From contig BQJG01000006.1 of the NCBI GenBank assembly GCA_021604585.1, positions 13,952 through 77,951 on the forward strand: DNA of 64,000 bases. Reading direction: 5' to 3'. Below are positions 45,431 through 54,740 of this stretch, one piece after another; the first letter of the stretch is position 1; every line of letters starts with the position of its first letter. The notes beneath the pieces were generated by a model that was not told the DNA's origin, made no database searches, and saw only the letters and a list, made by a program, of their open reading frames with translations. A program made the translations under genes and the position numbers. The stretch is from Hyphococcus sp. Its GTDB lineage: Bacteria > Pseudomonadota > Alphaproteobacteria > Caulobacterales > Parvularculaceae.

Positions 45431-46528
45431 TTAGTCGAGACAAGAAAAAACATCCGGACCTTTCCATCCCCTTTCGCCTTTGCCTATCCCCACTCGACTG
45501 ACCACCATACTGCTCGCATCTTCGATAGCGGGCCAAATATCGACGTTACAAAACTTGCTCGCATCGAGTTGATCGTATTCAGACAGATCCTGTCCGAAGT
45601 TTGTTCTTAGGGCTAATTCGAATCCCTTCCAAGTTTCGTAAGTAGTGTCCTGGTTGTTTGCTGTGAAATACAGATCGACAAAGTCAGCCGCATGCGGGCC
45701 AAAAGCGAATAGTTCAACAAATGGCTCCGAAAAATTTCCGCATTCTATACACCCCTGAGCGATTTCTATATCATCGTGCCGATAAAGGACCATATCCTTG
45801 ATTGTAATTTCGAGGTTGGATTTATGGAAATTTGGATACCTATCTGACTCGTACTCGTCGCCCGACAGGTCCCACGAAGAAAAGTCTATTATTCGAGGCA
45901 CCTCGAATTCGCAGGCAGTTTTCGCGTGAGACCCGTCAGGAAGAGGTTCATACCTGTAGAGATCAGTCGCGACGTATTTTGTAACGTCGTTGACATACTC
46001 GATATAGATTCGGCAACCTGAAATCAAATAGATGTACTGGCCATTCCGTATGTCCTCAGCCGGAGGCAAACGGGCGTCCAAGTAATCTTTAGGTCTTCCC
46101 AATGTGCGAACTCTGACAACCTCTTGAATGGTAAGGCACGGCTGTATCCGGCACGGTGAATCCAATCGCTCAGCAACTTTGGTAATGTTCGAGTCAACGT
46201 GCGTTATCTGTTCGGTTGTATCCGCGGCTTCTTTTCGATCGATTCCGAACCCGAAAACTGATAACAAAAACCCCAATATACCCAAGACAGCTAGCATTCC
46301 GGTTGCAAGCGGATGCGCCCCAAGTGTTTCCAGCACCGTTCTGAGGACGCCGCGACGTTCTGGGCAATGAATTCTCGTTGCCAGTTCTGGATCAACTGAG
46401 TCGACCCCTTGCGGGTCCAGCAAAGGCGGCTGCGCAGCGGGGCCAGCTTCTGCAGCTTGTTCTTCGTTGTCTGTGCTATCAGAGTTTTCGGTAGTCTTGC
46501 GCCTCTCATTCACGTTCGACAAATGCAT
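45431..46528 (-). CDS. Hypothetical protein with one membrane segment
   Basis: A 365-residue protein. The first 75 residues are polar and acidic. One membrane segment follows (PLATGMLAVLGILGFLLSVFGF, about 77-98), then a helical stretch (HVDSNITKVAERLD) and a beta-rich C-terminal part with cysteines (SGCRIYIEYV, GCIECGNF). No domain is recognised with confidence. It stands alone between the fossil recombinase tail and an empty stretch. Confidence 0.7.
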   Translation of the reverse strand: MHLSNVNERRKTTENSDSTDNEEQAAEAGPAAQPPLLDPQGVDSVDPELATRIHCPERRGVLRTVLETLGAHPLATGMLAVLGILGFLLSVFGFGIDRKEAADTTEQITHVDSNITKVAERLDSPCRIQPCLTIQEVVRVRTLGRPKDYLDARLPPAEDIRNGQYIYLISGCRIYIEYVNDVTKYVATDLYRYEPLPDGSHAKTACEFEVPRIIDFSSWDLSGDEYESDRYPNFHKSNLEITIKDMVLYRHDDIEIAQGCIECGNFSEPFVELFAFGPHAADFVDLYFTANNQDTTYETWKGFELALRTNFGQDLSEYDQLDASKFCNVDIWPAIEDASSMVVSRVGIGKGERGWKGPDVFSCLD

Positions 46529-47054
46529 CCGATTACGCGCTTTTAGAGTAGCTCAAAACGAATTCGATGGAAGGTAGAGACACTATTGGTATTAGTTCCG
46601 GTCGGCGCGTTCTCTAACGATGATCATCAGTGCATATTTAATCAGTAAGGGGCGTTACGCCCTCAAGTCGGACACTTGAAGGGAGAAGCATTCGATTTGT
46701 GGGCCCGGCATTCTGTCGATCGCTTTCTGATCGAAGCCAGACGACGCTATCGATGCCGTCGAGAACCGCCTGACGGAAGCAGCCAAGCTCTCAACTGCCC
46801 GGTTATGGCTTTGAACCGAAGTGGTTGGCGGGTGAGAATTCATGGCGGATGGCCCAATACTGGAAAGCTGCAAAAATTGCGCCCTGAGCTCCTACAGTAA
46901 GCCATGATTCACTGGACCGATTTCACCCCGCTAGGTGAACGAAAATCGAGCATCAGTTCAATCTAATGGAACATCACGAAATTCGTATTTCCTTGCGAAA
47001 CTGGCGAGGTGTCTGGATGGCAAGGACACGCCAAAGCCACGCATTGATCAAAAC
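46529..47054. other. Gene-poor stretch
   Basis: About 525 bases without a supportable gene. Short open frames exist on both strands (for example 74 codons at 46676) but none has a ribosome site or recognisable protein. It may be decayed element DNA. Confidence 0.4.
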
Positions 47055-47249
47055 TTAGTCTTCAAACAGAAATATCTCTTCCACCGGCTTACCGAACAGA
47101 CGAGCGAGTTTGAATGCCAACCGGATCGACGGATCGTATTTGCCGGTCTCCAAGGCGTTGATTGCCTGACGCGATACATCAAGCTGTTCGCCGAGCGCTT
47201 GCTGGCTCCAGCCATGCTCGGCCCTCAACTCCCGCAAAATATTCTTCAT
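47055..47249 (-). CDS. XRE-family transcriptional regulator
   Basis: A 64-residue Cro/C1-type helix-turn-helix protein (WSQQALGEQLDVSRQAINAL, then PSIRLAFKLARLFGKPVEEI), nearly all DNA-binding domain. Its ATG at 47249 overlaps the stop of the membrane gene upstream (ATGA); the longer frame to 47363 is rejected. Compact regulators of this kind often sit in membrane-protein operons and may control them. It is a candidate for binding the palindromes at 48185-48226, though these lie nearly 1 kb upstream at the start of the cluster. Confidence 0.9.
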   Translation of the reverse strand: MKNILRELRAEHGWSQQALGEQLDVSRQAINALETGKYDPSIRLAFKLARLFGKPVEEIFLFED

Positions 47250-47647
47250 TGAAACCGTCGCGCCAGCCCCGACAAGACTAGAGAATGAAACACCACCGCT
47301 ACGGGAAGCAACAACGCTGCGTTGAGATGCGGAAGCTCTAGAAATTTCTCCGCGACGCCCCAAAAGGCACCTGCAAGAAGCGCGGCGCCGGCGCTGATGG
47401 CGATCGCCTGTAAACTCAACAAGCCTTTGAACTCGTCCAGCGCATTCACATAGCGATAATATTCATACGCCAAAAAGACCAGTGGCGCGGCCACCAGCAC
47501 GGTCAGGCCAAAGCCGATCACCGTCGAATAAGGACCTGCGAAGTCGGAAAAAATCCAGTAGAGGCCAGCGAAAGCCAACACAGCGGCGCCCGTCCGCCGG
47601 ACGAAACGCCGCTGTGCAATGGTCGCGTTCGATTGATTATGATCCAA
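47246..47647 (-). CDS. Small integral membrane protein
   Basis: A 133-residue protein with about four membrane segments (AAVLAFAGLYWIFSDFAG; VIGFGLTVLVAAPLVFLAY; AIAISAGAALLAGAFWG; ALLLPVAVVFHSLVLSGLA). The start is TTG at 47647 (the nearby ATG is out of frame). It is translationally coupled to the XRE gene downstream. DUF-type membrane proteins paired with such regulators are common, with no known function. Confidence 0.75.
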   Translation of the reverse strand: MDHNQSNATIAQRRFVRRTGAAVLAFAGLYWIFSDFAGPYSTVIGFGLTVLVAAPLVFLAYEYYRYVNALDEFKGLLSLQAIAISAGAALLAGAFWGVAEKFLELPHLNAALLLPVAVVFHSLVLSGLARRFQ

Positions 47648-47686
47648 CCCATCTCTCCGCGGTTACACAGTACTAATCTCTATAGT

Positions 47687-47911
47687 CTAATTGCCTCGAC
47701 GACGAAAGCTGCGCAGAGCGTTGATGGCGACGAGAATGACGCCGACAACGATGGCTAACTCCACGCCCTTGCCGGCAAACCCGTCCACTGGAAGAAACAT
47801 TCTTGAGGCCTCCGTCAATCCAAACGCTGCAATCAGCGTGAGTACGACTGTCACCATCAAGCCTAACAATGTCGGGCACCCGCCCCGTTTTTTGTTTGGA
47901 CACTCACTCAT
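47687..47911 (-). CDS. Small membrane protein
   Basis: A 74-residue protein with a Cys pair at the start (CPNKKRGGC) and two membrane segments (TLLGLMVTVVLTLIAAFGL; ELAIVVGVILVAINAL). Its start overlaps the stop of the gene at 47908 (ATGA). It is the second of four genes read leftwards. No family known to me. Confidence 0.7.
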   Translation of the reverse strand: MSECPNKKRGGCPTLLGLMVTVVLTLIAAFGLTEASRMFLPVDGFAGKGVELAIVVGVILVAINALRSFRRRGN

Positions 47912-48171
47912 CGATAATCTCCTTCATAGTAAGCTGATCCGCCGCGCATTTTGCGCCAAGCAGTTAGCCGGTTTGCGAAAAGCGCCCAGCCACCAACAAT
48001 GGCGAGCACCCAGATCAAGCCTTCCGTGGCAAAAGCCGCCACGGTTAGAGCGGCAGTCACAACCGCGAGGCTGTCAGACAACAACTTCGCTGCTACAAAA
48101 CCGCCCCAAGCGGCGAGACAGACAATGAAAGCCAGCGTTATGATGGCCTTCCGGAACAGTGGTTTTTTCAT
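47908..48171 (-). CDS. Small membrane protein, first gene of XRE operon
   Basis: An 87-residue protein with two or three membrane segments (IITLAFIVCLAAWGGFVAAKL; VVTAALTVAAFATEGLIWVL). GGAGGATCA before the ATG at 48171 is a strong ribosome site. The palindromic operator ends 14 bases upstream of the start codon. It opens a transcript of four genes (three membrane proteins and the XRE regulator). Confidence 0.72.
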   Translation of the reverse strand: MKKPLFRKAIITLAFIVCLAAWGGFVAAKLLSDSLAVVTAALTVAAFATEGLIWVLAIVGGWALFANRLTAWRKMRGGSAYYEGDYR

Positions 48172-48184
48172 TGATCCTCCATGT

Positions 48185-48231
48185 GTAAGGTTTGCCTTAC
48201 ATCTTTTATTGTAAGGCAAACCTTACGTCAA
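48185..48231 (-). promoter_or_regulatory. Double palindromic operator with promoter
   Basis: GTAAGGTTTGCCTTAC (48185-48200) and GTAAGGCAAACCTTAC (48211-48226) are exact reverse complements separated by ten A/T-rich bases, and each is itself a GTAAGG-N4-CCTTAC dyad. On the - strand TTGACG (48226-48231) precedes TAAAAG by 17 bases, so one dyad covers the -35/-10 spacer and the other the start of transcription. The two centres are 26 bases apart. It should be repressed cooperatively by a dimeric repressor. Confidence 0.75.
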
Positions 48232-48604
48232 GAAGGCTTTACATATTTTGTAATCTATTGATTTAATTGTGTTTATAGAACTGAATGAAGTTAGCGGTCA
48301 GTCGGGCTCGACTTGTCATGCTGCTTTCGCGTCGCCGCGCATGAGGACCGGCTTGTTCACAAGCTTGGTTATTACAAATGCCATACCCGCGACCCGCTTC
48401 GCATAGCTGATCGATCCAGAACATGAAGCTGCGTGGACTTACGGGAGAAAAAACGCCGACAATCGCGCTCATCGCTCGCGTTAAACAGTTCGGTCTTTAC
48501 GGCGATTGTCGCGTCAGCCGCCTTGCTCGGGCGAGACGGCTGACATGTGAATGAAAAGCGGCCTTATCGCATCTGGCTTCGTAATAGGAGCCAGTCAACA
48601 AAGA
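48232..48604. other. Gene-poor stretch
   Basis: About 370 bases with no supportable gene. A - strand frame of 69 codons (48263-48472) contains no known motif. It could be the remains of a broken gene. Confidence 0.35.
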
Positions 48605-49705
48605 TCATTCGCATTCTGCAAGCGGAGTAAGATCCAAATAGGCTTCCTTGGCGTTGCCAAATCCCAGCCAGAAACTGTCAGCCTCGTCGTCGAAGATTGA
48701 CATGCCGCTCGCTCGCGGCGTTGGCCCTCCGTCCGCCAAAGGACGCCACGAGACATCGCCCTCTGGTGAAAACGTCAGGAATCCATTGTCGGTCGATGCT
48801 GTCCTGCCATCTGAAGTGCCGCCGAAAATAAGCAGACGCCCTGTCGAACCATCAAACGCGAAATGCGGATTGCGTCGGCCGGTTTTGGCGCTGACGTTTT
48901 CATCGGCCGGCAATTTCCGCCAAATGTTTTCTGCGCCCGTCGAAAGCGACCAGAAATCATTGGGGTACTCCGATGGAAACCGCTCATCAGCGCCGCCGGC
49001 GATCACAAGTGAATTGGTCCGCTCGTCGTGAAAATATGAAAAACCATATCGGGCGCTTGGGGCGTTCGCCGTCTCAATTTGCTCCCATACGCCGATATCC
49101 CCGCTCACGGTCAAGCGCCATGCATCATTGTAAAGCTGCGTGCCGACGCCACCGAATGTATAATATTCGTTCTCGTTCGCACTACGTACAAAAGCGTGTA
49201 GGAAACGCGCAGGGGGCGCATTCTCCTGATCCATTTTGACAAAATTCAATGCACTTTCGCTGGCCTGCATTTTGTACAAATCGCCTAAGGGCGCCTGTTT
49301 GGAATCGTAGCCGCCATAGATCAGCGCGATGCCAGAGTCCGATAATTTTGAGGCTCGCCGCGATCCGCCCAGCGCCGGCGCCTCCCCGGTGATTTCAAGC
49401 GGGCGCCAAGTCCTGTCCGCAATGTCAAAGGCCCATGCGTCGGCAAGCGGGCGAAGCTGCGGCTTGTAACCGGTACCGCCAGCCAGAATAATGCGTTGGC
49501 GTTTTGCATCGAACAGCATGATGGCGTGCTCGCGTCCAGCAGGTCCGGTCTCCGCCGTCCAACTCGTGGTATCGCCCCAAATAGGAGCGTCATTTGGTGA
49601 ACATTCGCTGGATTGCCCCGCAATAACGGGTGATGAGAAAAGGCATATCACCGCAGAGATCGCAGCGCGTTGCAGTCCGGACAAAGAGGTGGCTTTGAAT
49701 TGCAT
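48605..49705 (-). CDS. Exported kelch-repeat protein
   Basis: A 366-residue exported protein (signal AISAVICLFSSPVIAG) with kelch-type beta-propeller repeats: REHAIMLFDAKRQRIILAGG, ALIYGGYDS, YYTFGGVGTQLYNDAW, SLVIAGGADE, RLLIFGGTSDG. Kelch propellers mediate binding or act as scaffolds of oxidases; no catalytic Cys-Tyr of galactose oxidase is evident. It is encoded 48 bases after the MBL-fold gene on the same strand, so both may share a transcript. Confidence 0.85.
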   Translation of the reverse strand: MQFKATSLSGLQRAAISAVICLFSSPVIAGQSSECSPNDAPIWGDTTSWTAETGPAGREHAIMLFDAKRQRIILAGGTGYKPQLRPLADAWAFDIADRTWRPLEITGEAPALGGSRRASKLSDSGIALIYGGYDSKQAPLGDLYKMQASESALNFVKMDQENAPPARFLHAFVRSANENEYYTFGGVGTQLYNDAWRLTVSGDIGVWEQIETANAPSARYGFSYFHDERTNSLVIAGGADERFPSEYPNDFWSLSTGAENIWRKLPADENVSAKTGRRNPHFAFDGSTGRLLIFGGTSDGRTASTDNGFLTFSPEGDVSWRPLADGGPTPRASGMSIFDDEADSFWLGFGNAKEAYLDLTPLAECE

Positions 49706-49753
49706 AAAAGTGTTCCGTTCTAAATTCGTATTCCACGCACGGTCAGCGCGACT

Positions 49754-50626
49754 CTAGTGATCGCCTTGGCAAGGATCAGGCGTATCTGCGCCGACAACAA
49801 CGACTTCTCCGGGCAAGGTCAAAACATGGGTTTTGTATTCCTCTTCAAACGCCTCTCGCTGATCAGACGCCTGCGAGGGGAAATGAATGGCATTTGTACT
49901 TTGCGCGGCCACAAGTTTGTCGAGAATGCGCCGCCCAGGTTCAGATGTCACAAACCAGTACGGCGCAAAGGCGTAAGCCACTGGCGTACGTTTCCAGAGA
50001 TCATGGTATCTCTGGAACAGTTCTAAATCCGGCGTTGAATCGCCCAGATGCATTACGATAGTCTCTGGCGTCAGGGCGACCCTAAAAGCCAAATTTTGGA
50101 CGTCGGCCATTTGCTCTCCGCCATTGTGCTGTATCGCGGTAACCTCAATGCTTATTCCTTTTACGTGGAGCGGCGGATGGCTCTCGCCCGGTACTAGATC
50201 AAACGCCGTGATCCTGTCGATAAGCTGATCGTCTGCACCTCCATTTTTCAAAGCGTCCACTGTCTGGCGGGTGGCGAACAAAAGAACGTCGCGATGGGCG
50301 CGCATGTATCTGATGGTCGGTTCCGGTGAAAAATGATCACCATGGGCATGCGACACAAAAATCGCATCGACATTGTCATAGGGCGGAGCACCGCGAAATA
50401 GCGGCTCCTCGATTTCCGGAGGAACGAGTGTGAAACGTCCTCCATAGCTGTCGTTGAAAAACGCATCGAACATGATTTTTACGTCTTTTGTCGCCACCAA
50501 TATTCCCGCGTTCCCGAGATATTGGGCGCAACTGGAATGTTCGTTCAGCGTATGCGATTGCGCGTGCCCCAACAGGCAGGCGGCAGGCACGCTAAACGCG
50601 ACCAAAGCTCTAGGCGTTCGAATCAT
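49754..50626 (-). CDS. Exported metallo-beta-lactamase-fold hydrolase
   Basis: A 290-residue exported protein. The ATG at 50626 has GGAG eight bases before it; longer starts at 50632 and 50656 are less likely. After the signal (MIRTPRALVAFSVPAACLLG) comes a metallo-beta-lactamase fold: IFVSHAHGDHFSPEP carries the HxHxDH zinc site. Later VMHLGDSTPD provides the Asp, and HFPSQ near the C-terminus a further His. This UlaG/RomA-like group hydrolyses phosphodiesters or lactones; the substrate is unknown. Confidence 0.88.
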   Translation of the reverse strand: MIRTPRALVAFSVPAACLLGHAQSHTLNEHSSCAQYLGNAGILVATKDVKIMFDAFFNDSYGGRFTLVPPEIEEPLFRGAPPYDNVDAIFVSHAHGDHFSPEPTIRYMRAHRDVLLFATRQTVDALKNGGADDQLIDRITAFDLVPGESHPPLHVKGISIEVTAIQHNGGEQMADVQNLAFRVALTPETIVMHLGDSTPDLELFQRYHDLWKRTPVAYAFAPYWFVTSEPGRRILDKLVAAQSTNAIHFPSQASDQREAFEEEYKTHVLTLPGEVVVVGADTPDPCQGDH

Positions 50627-50906
50627 CAACATCGCTCCGTCACCATAATGAGTCACCTAGACGCTCAACTAGCGCATCGCCAGCTTGCAGAACCCGAAAT
50701 GTGATGAAGTGCAGCGATCTTGTGAGGAAATGCCTGTGTGTCGAGATGAATCTGGCCCAAGTTGTGGATTTTCATAACGCCGTGCAACCAACTCGTCACT
50801 GTTGCAGTAGATCTCGGAACAATTGCCCCGGAGCAGGCGTTTTGCCCGTTGCTCAGCCAGCCGCAGGATCGCAAAACTCTAGAAAAGCATCAAAGGAGCG
50901 TCAATT

Positions 50907-51944
50907 GTGATCAGGGCATCGACCGCATTATTACTCATCCTGGGCTCCCTTTGGTTCCTTATCGGCTGCAATGCAGATCGCAACAATTCAAGCGCCGAAA
51001 ATCAGGACGCGCTCGCCCAGGTAACGCTAACACTCAACGACGAGGAAGGCTGGACCGAAATCGATCGCTTGAAAATAGTCAGCAAAACCGGCGAAATATT
51101 GATCGGAAAATATGTCTATGAGTCCGTCGGCAATGATCTCGACGCAATGTTGAGATTGAATTCTGGCAAATATGCAGCACTGACGAACAAGCAGGAATTT
51201 GCCACGGCGATCACAAAAGATCTACGCGACCTGTCCCACGACATGCACTTGGCCCTTTATCTAAAGCCGCAAGTGATGCCCCAACATGGTGCTATGGATG
51301 CTGATACTCATGACATGTCTGGTCAATATGATGCTGAGCGGGACACGGTTGAAGCTGTTATGCTGGACGACGACATTGGCCTTCTGACACTGACGGGACT
51401 TGACTATTATGAGTCAGGCGATTTCGGCGCGCGGCTTGATGCGGAGATGGCGGCCTTGGCGAAAGCGAAGGCGCTGATCCTCGATCTGCGTGTAAACTAC
51501 GGCGGCAATCCGGAGGCCGTCACGCATGTATCATCCTACTTTTTTGCGGAGCCGACGCATCTGGTTAGCTCGGACTTTCGTGGCGGCGCGCGGATGGAAC
51601 GCTGGACGTACACGGGATTGCCAAACCGGACATTTTCGAGCGAGCCGCTATATGTGCTGACTAGCAAGCGCACTTTTTCCGCCGGCGAGTCGCTGGTGTT
51701 TGGGTTGAAGGCGTCGTCACGGGCGTCCGTTATCGGCGAAGAAACCGCAGGCGGCGGCAATTTTGGCGGGGAAGTTCGCGTCTCGCCGGACTTTGTGCTC
51801 TGGGTTTCGATCGGGCGCACCTTTGATCCGCGAACCGGCGATGGGTGGGAGGCGACAGGTGTTTCACCGGATGTGGAGGTCGATTCATCGCTCGCGTTCG
51901 ATGTGGCGACAGAGTTGGCCAAGGCGAGTCTTGCTAAAGGCTGA
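50907..51944 (+). CDS. S41-family peptidase-like lipoprotein
   Basis: A 345-residue lipoprotein starting at GTG (AAAGGAG before it). The lipobox is FLIGCN (about 17-22). The S41/C-terminal-processing-like fold has ALILDLRVNYGGNPEAV (about 190-206). The nucleophile-region motif is TFSAGESLVFGLK, with Ser258. The end of the domain is GEETAGGGNFGG. PDZ is not evident. Such proteins cleave periplasmic peptides, but this group (tail-specific protease/interphotoreceptor retinoid-binding type) is often of unknown function. It is divergent from the MBL-fold gene. Confidence 0.85.
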   Translation: MIRASTALLLILGSLWFLIGCNADRNNSSAENQDALAQVTLTLNDEEGWTEIDRLKIVSKTGEILIGKYVYESVGNDLDAMLRLNSGKYAALTNKQEFATAITKDLRDLSHDMHLALYLKPQVMPQHGAMDADTHDMSGQYDAERDTVEAVMLDDDIGLLTLTGLDYYESGDFGARLDAEMAALAKAKALILDLRVNYGGNPEAVTHVSSYFFAEPTHLVSSDFRGGARMERWTYTGLPNRTFSSEPLYVLTSKRTFSAGESLVFGLKASSRASVIGEETAGGGNFGGEVRVSPDFVLWVSIGRTFDPRTGDGWEATGVSPDVEVDSSLAFDVATELAKASLAKG

Positions 51945-52138
51945 GTGCGCTGTTTCGACCAGCTCTGGCAATCGCGACTATTCGTTGAGTTTAATCTGAA
52001 GTTCGCCCCGCGATTTCCACAGCACAACACATTTCACGTTTTGCTGTGTCGCTTCGCTGCGCGGGGAATTGTAAGAAAGCTCATGTTCATTTGCGGCGAA
52101 TTTGTACTCAGCAAATCCTGCGACGGAGAGGAAATAGC

Positions 52139-52765
52139 ATGTTTGTTTGGAAAGCGTTGTCGCCCATTCTGGCGACGGTTGTAGTAGCTTTATTGTCGGG
52201 CGCCGCTTTGGCTCAAGAACGAGACCCGTGTGCAGGGAAGCCATGGTGGACAGAGTCGGCGATTAGTTTTGAAGATTTCGATTTCTGGCTCGGCGAATGG
52301 CACGTTTACGACACAGAGTCCGGCAATTTACGTGGATTTGACGATGTCGAAAAGGATTTGGGCGGCTGCGTGATTACCCAACATTGGCGCCAGATGGACG
52401 ACGCGTTTGCTCCTCCGGGTACCAATCGTCGGCTGCAAGGCAAAACCCTTTCAGGGATTAGCGGCGCAGGCGAGTGGCGTCAGATCTGGACCGATAATGG
52501 GGGCGGAAATTTGCTGTTTACGGGTGGCCTGCAAGGCGATGGCTCAATGGTGCTGTTCTCTGAGTGGTATTCCGTACCGGCGAAGGACGGCAAGACGGTG
52601 AGCATTCGGAACGTATGGCATTGGATGCCGATCGACGAAAACACCATTCACAATTGGGGTTTCATTGAGGTCCAAAAAGGCAAGAACGAGCCAAAGAAAT
52701 ATTTCGACATAACCTATCGGCGAAGCGCAATTGGTGGTCCATCTGCGAAAGCGCGAGACAAATAG
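52139..52765 (+). CDS. Exported DUF1579-like protein
   Basis: A 208-residue exported protein. The ATG at 52139 has GAGAGG upstream and gives a clean signal peptide (ILATVVVALLSGAALAQE); the frame to 52046 is rejected. The mature part has the DUF1579-like pattern FDFWLGEWHVYD, then ITQHWRQMD and SGAGEWRQIWTDNGGGN. Lipocalin-like small-molecule binding is a possibility. The gene is 194 bases after the S41 gene and ends shortly before the response regulator, which faces it. Confidence 0.8.
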   Translation: MFVWKALSPILATVVVALLSGAALAQERDPCAGKPWWTESAISFEDFDFWLGEWHVYDTESGNLRGFDDVEKDLGGCVITQHWRQMDDAFAPPGTNRRLQGKTLSGISGAGEWRQIWTDNGGGNLLFTGGLQGDGSMVLFSEWYSVPAKDGKTVSIRNVWHWMPIDENTIHNWGFIEVQKGKNEPKKYFDITYRRSAIGGPSAKARDK

Positions 52766-52830
52766 TTAGCAACAATAAGGCGTCGCAGATTTCAGTTACA
52801 GGAGTCTGCGACGGTGCAGCCGGGCGACAA

Positions 52831-53610
52831 TCACGCCTGGCCGATGCCGATATGTTGAAAATGCCTTCCGACGGAATCCCGAAATTTTTCACTGACAGGA
52901 ATCGCCGCGCCGTTTGTAAGCTCCAGCTGTACAATGCATCCAGACGAAAACTGCGCTGCTTTCACATGGGCGGGATTCACCACATAGGAGCGGTGGGTTT
53001 GGATGAGCCCGGTATTGGTGATTTCTTCTGCAAACCTCGAAAACTTGACGCGTGTAATGTGCGTCTTATCGTCGGCGACGACTTCAACGTAATTGCCGGC
53101 CGCTTTCGCATACACAACAGCGCTGACCAAAACATATGCCACGCGAGTGCCGATTTGAATTGCGATGCGGGGCTCGTCCGCATTATTCCGGGCGGGCAAT
53201 GCAGACAAATCGACCGGCTTAACTGACGCTGCGCCGGCCGCCGTCTCCACGCGGGCGCAGGCTTCCGCCAGGAGGTCTTTGGTGATCGGCTTGACTAGAT
53301 AATCGACGGCGTTCACCCGAAACGCAGCGGTTGCGTATTTTTGAAACGCGGTGACAAAAATAATTTTGACGTCGCCTAATTCACCGGCAATCTCTCGCGC
53401 CGCCACAAGCCCGTTTTCGCCGGGCATTTCAATATCCAAGAAGCAAACGTCAATGCGCCGCCTTCGAATCGCCTGGCGCGCGTCCGCCAAGCTATTGAAT
53501 GCTGTCGCCGACCAATGCTCTCGGGCGTTAATTAGGCTCGCCAAATCGTCCGCGATGATGGGTTCGTCATCGACAACAATTGCCACTATGTCTTGGGCGT
53601 GAATTTCCAT
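52831..53610 (-). CDS. LytTR-family response regulator
   Basis: A 259-residue response regulator. The receiver domain has acidic pocket Asp14-Asp15, phospho-acceptor Asp59 (CFLDIEMPG) and Lys in YLVKPI. A LytTR DNA-binding domain follows (about 155-255; RIAIQIGTRVAYV, then IQTHRSYVVNPAHVKA). It overlaps the end of the histidine kinase gene by 25 bases. LytTR regulators commonly control envelope and exported proteins, and those around it are candidates. Confidence 0.93.
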   Translation of the reverse strand: MEIHAQDIVAIVVDDEPIIADDLASLINAREHWSATAFNSLADARQAIRRRRIDVCFLDIEMPGENGLVAAREIAGELGDVKIIFVTAFQKYATAAFRVNAVDYLVKPITKDLLAEACARVETAAGAASVKPVDLSALPARNNADEPRIAIQIGTRVAYVLVSAVVYAKAAGNYVEVVADDKTHITRVKFSRFAEEITNTGLIQTHRSYVVNPAHVKAAQFSSGCIVQLELTNGAAIPVSEKFRDSVGRHFQHIGIGQA

Positions 53611-54740
53611 GGCGCTCCTATCGTCACAATGTGTTCGTCGCGCTCGACTGAACTGTGTAGGCTGCAGTTTCCACCAAAAAATAATTTGAGCCGCTGTTCG
53701 ACAATACGCAAGCCTTGCCCTGTCGCGAGATCAAAATCTGACCCTGCCTCAGCTGGAAGCGGAGGTTCGCGCCCACATTCAATCGAGTTTGAAATCGTGA
53801 GCATCAGCTGATTGCCATCCCGCCGTCCAGTAATGGACAACGCCAGATCCCCCCGAGCTGACATGCCGTGCTTGAATGCATTCTCCACGAGGGGCTGAAG
53901 TATATGCCGAGGAATGCACGAATCCAGCAGATCCGGATCGACATTCATGGAGATAGTGAAGTTAGGAAAGCGAATTGCCTGAAACTCCAGATAAGTCTCC
54001 AGCACCTGCAATTCGTCCCTAATTGTCGTGTGGTCACCATTTTGGTCGCGGCCAATATCTCGGAGAATGGCGCTGAGAATTTCCGCCGCTTTCTCAGCAT
54101 CACTATAGCGGCTGCTGCGTATCAAGCCGACAATATTACTCATCGCGTTGAGCATAAAGTGAGAGCTGAACCGGTCTCGGAGAGTGTGGTTTTCAAAATC
54201 GATGAGCTCATTTTGTGTGCGCAAAACATCATTTCGCAATGCAGAGACTTCTATTTGCCGGGCGAGGGCACGGTCCGCATTTCCAACGTTGCTGCCATGG
54301 AGGAATAGGGTGATGAATATGAAAATATCCCATCCCCATTCGAGATAGGGCGTGGCGTCGATTACAGCGGCGGCGCTACCCCCGCGCAGGGTTGGAAGAA
54401 GTAAGAGAGCATGGCTCGCAATGACTGCGCCGGTCGTGATCGCGAGAGCGCCGATCGCACAAATTTTGCGAAATAAGCCGCGAGCACTTTCTCCAACCTG
54501 ACGGCTGACGAGAAAAACTAGCGGCCCGCAAATGACCCAAGGCGCAAACCCAAAGGCATATGACTCTACAAAGGGCGGTAAGCCGTACTCCTCACTGTGC
54601 CGCCGCCAGTCCAAGTAAGCTGTTACGCCAAACAGTATCGACAAACAGACCCAAAGCGCCAGTCCCGCGATGGCGTAGAGTAGGATGCTTTTTGACTTGA
54701 AAGACAATCTCATCATGCAGGGCGACCGACTTGGCGTCAT
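53586..54740 (-). CDS. LytS-like sensor histidine kinase
   Basis: A 384-residue membrane kinase. Four or more membrane segments occupy the first 150 residues (SILLYAIAGLALWVCLSILF; WVICGPLVFLVSR; AIGALAITTGAVIASHALLL; IFIFITLFLHG). The His-kinase dimerisation motif (SSHFMLNAMSNIVGL, phosphorylated His) is followed by an ATPase domain with ENAFKHG, QGLRIVEQRL. No separate ligand domain is seen, so it may sense something in the membrane. It overlaps the LytTR gene and should phosphorylate it. ATGs at 54716 and 54713 are alternative starts. Confidence 0.9.
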   Translation of the reverse strand: MTPSRSPCMMRLSFKSKSILLYAIAGLALWVCLSILFGVTAYLDWRRHSEEYGLPPFVESYAFGFAPWVICGPLVFLVSRQVGESARGLFRKICAIGALAITTGAVIASHALLLLPTLRGGSAAAVIDATPYLEWGWDIFIFITLFLHGSNVGNADRALARQIEVSALRNDVLRTQNELIDFENHTLRDRFSSHFMLNAMSNIVGLIRSSRYSDAEKAAEILSAILRDIGRDQNGDHTTIRDELQVLETYLEFQAIRFPNFTISMNVDPDLLDSCIPRHILQPLVENAFKHGMSARGDLALSITGRRDGNQLMLTISNSIECGREPPLPAEAGSDFDLATGQGLRIVEQRLKLFFGGNCSLHSSVERDEHIVTIGAPWKFTPKT

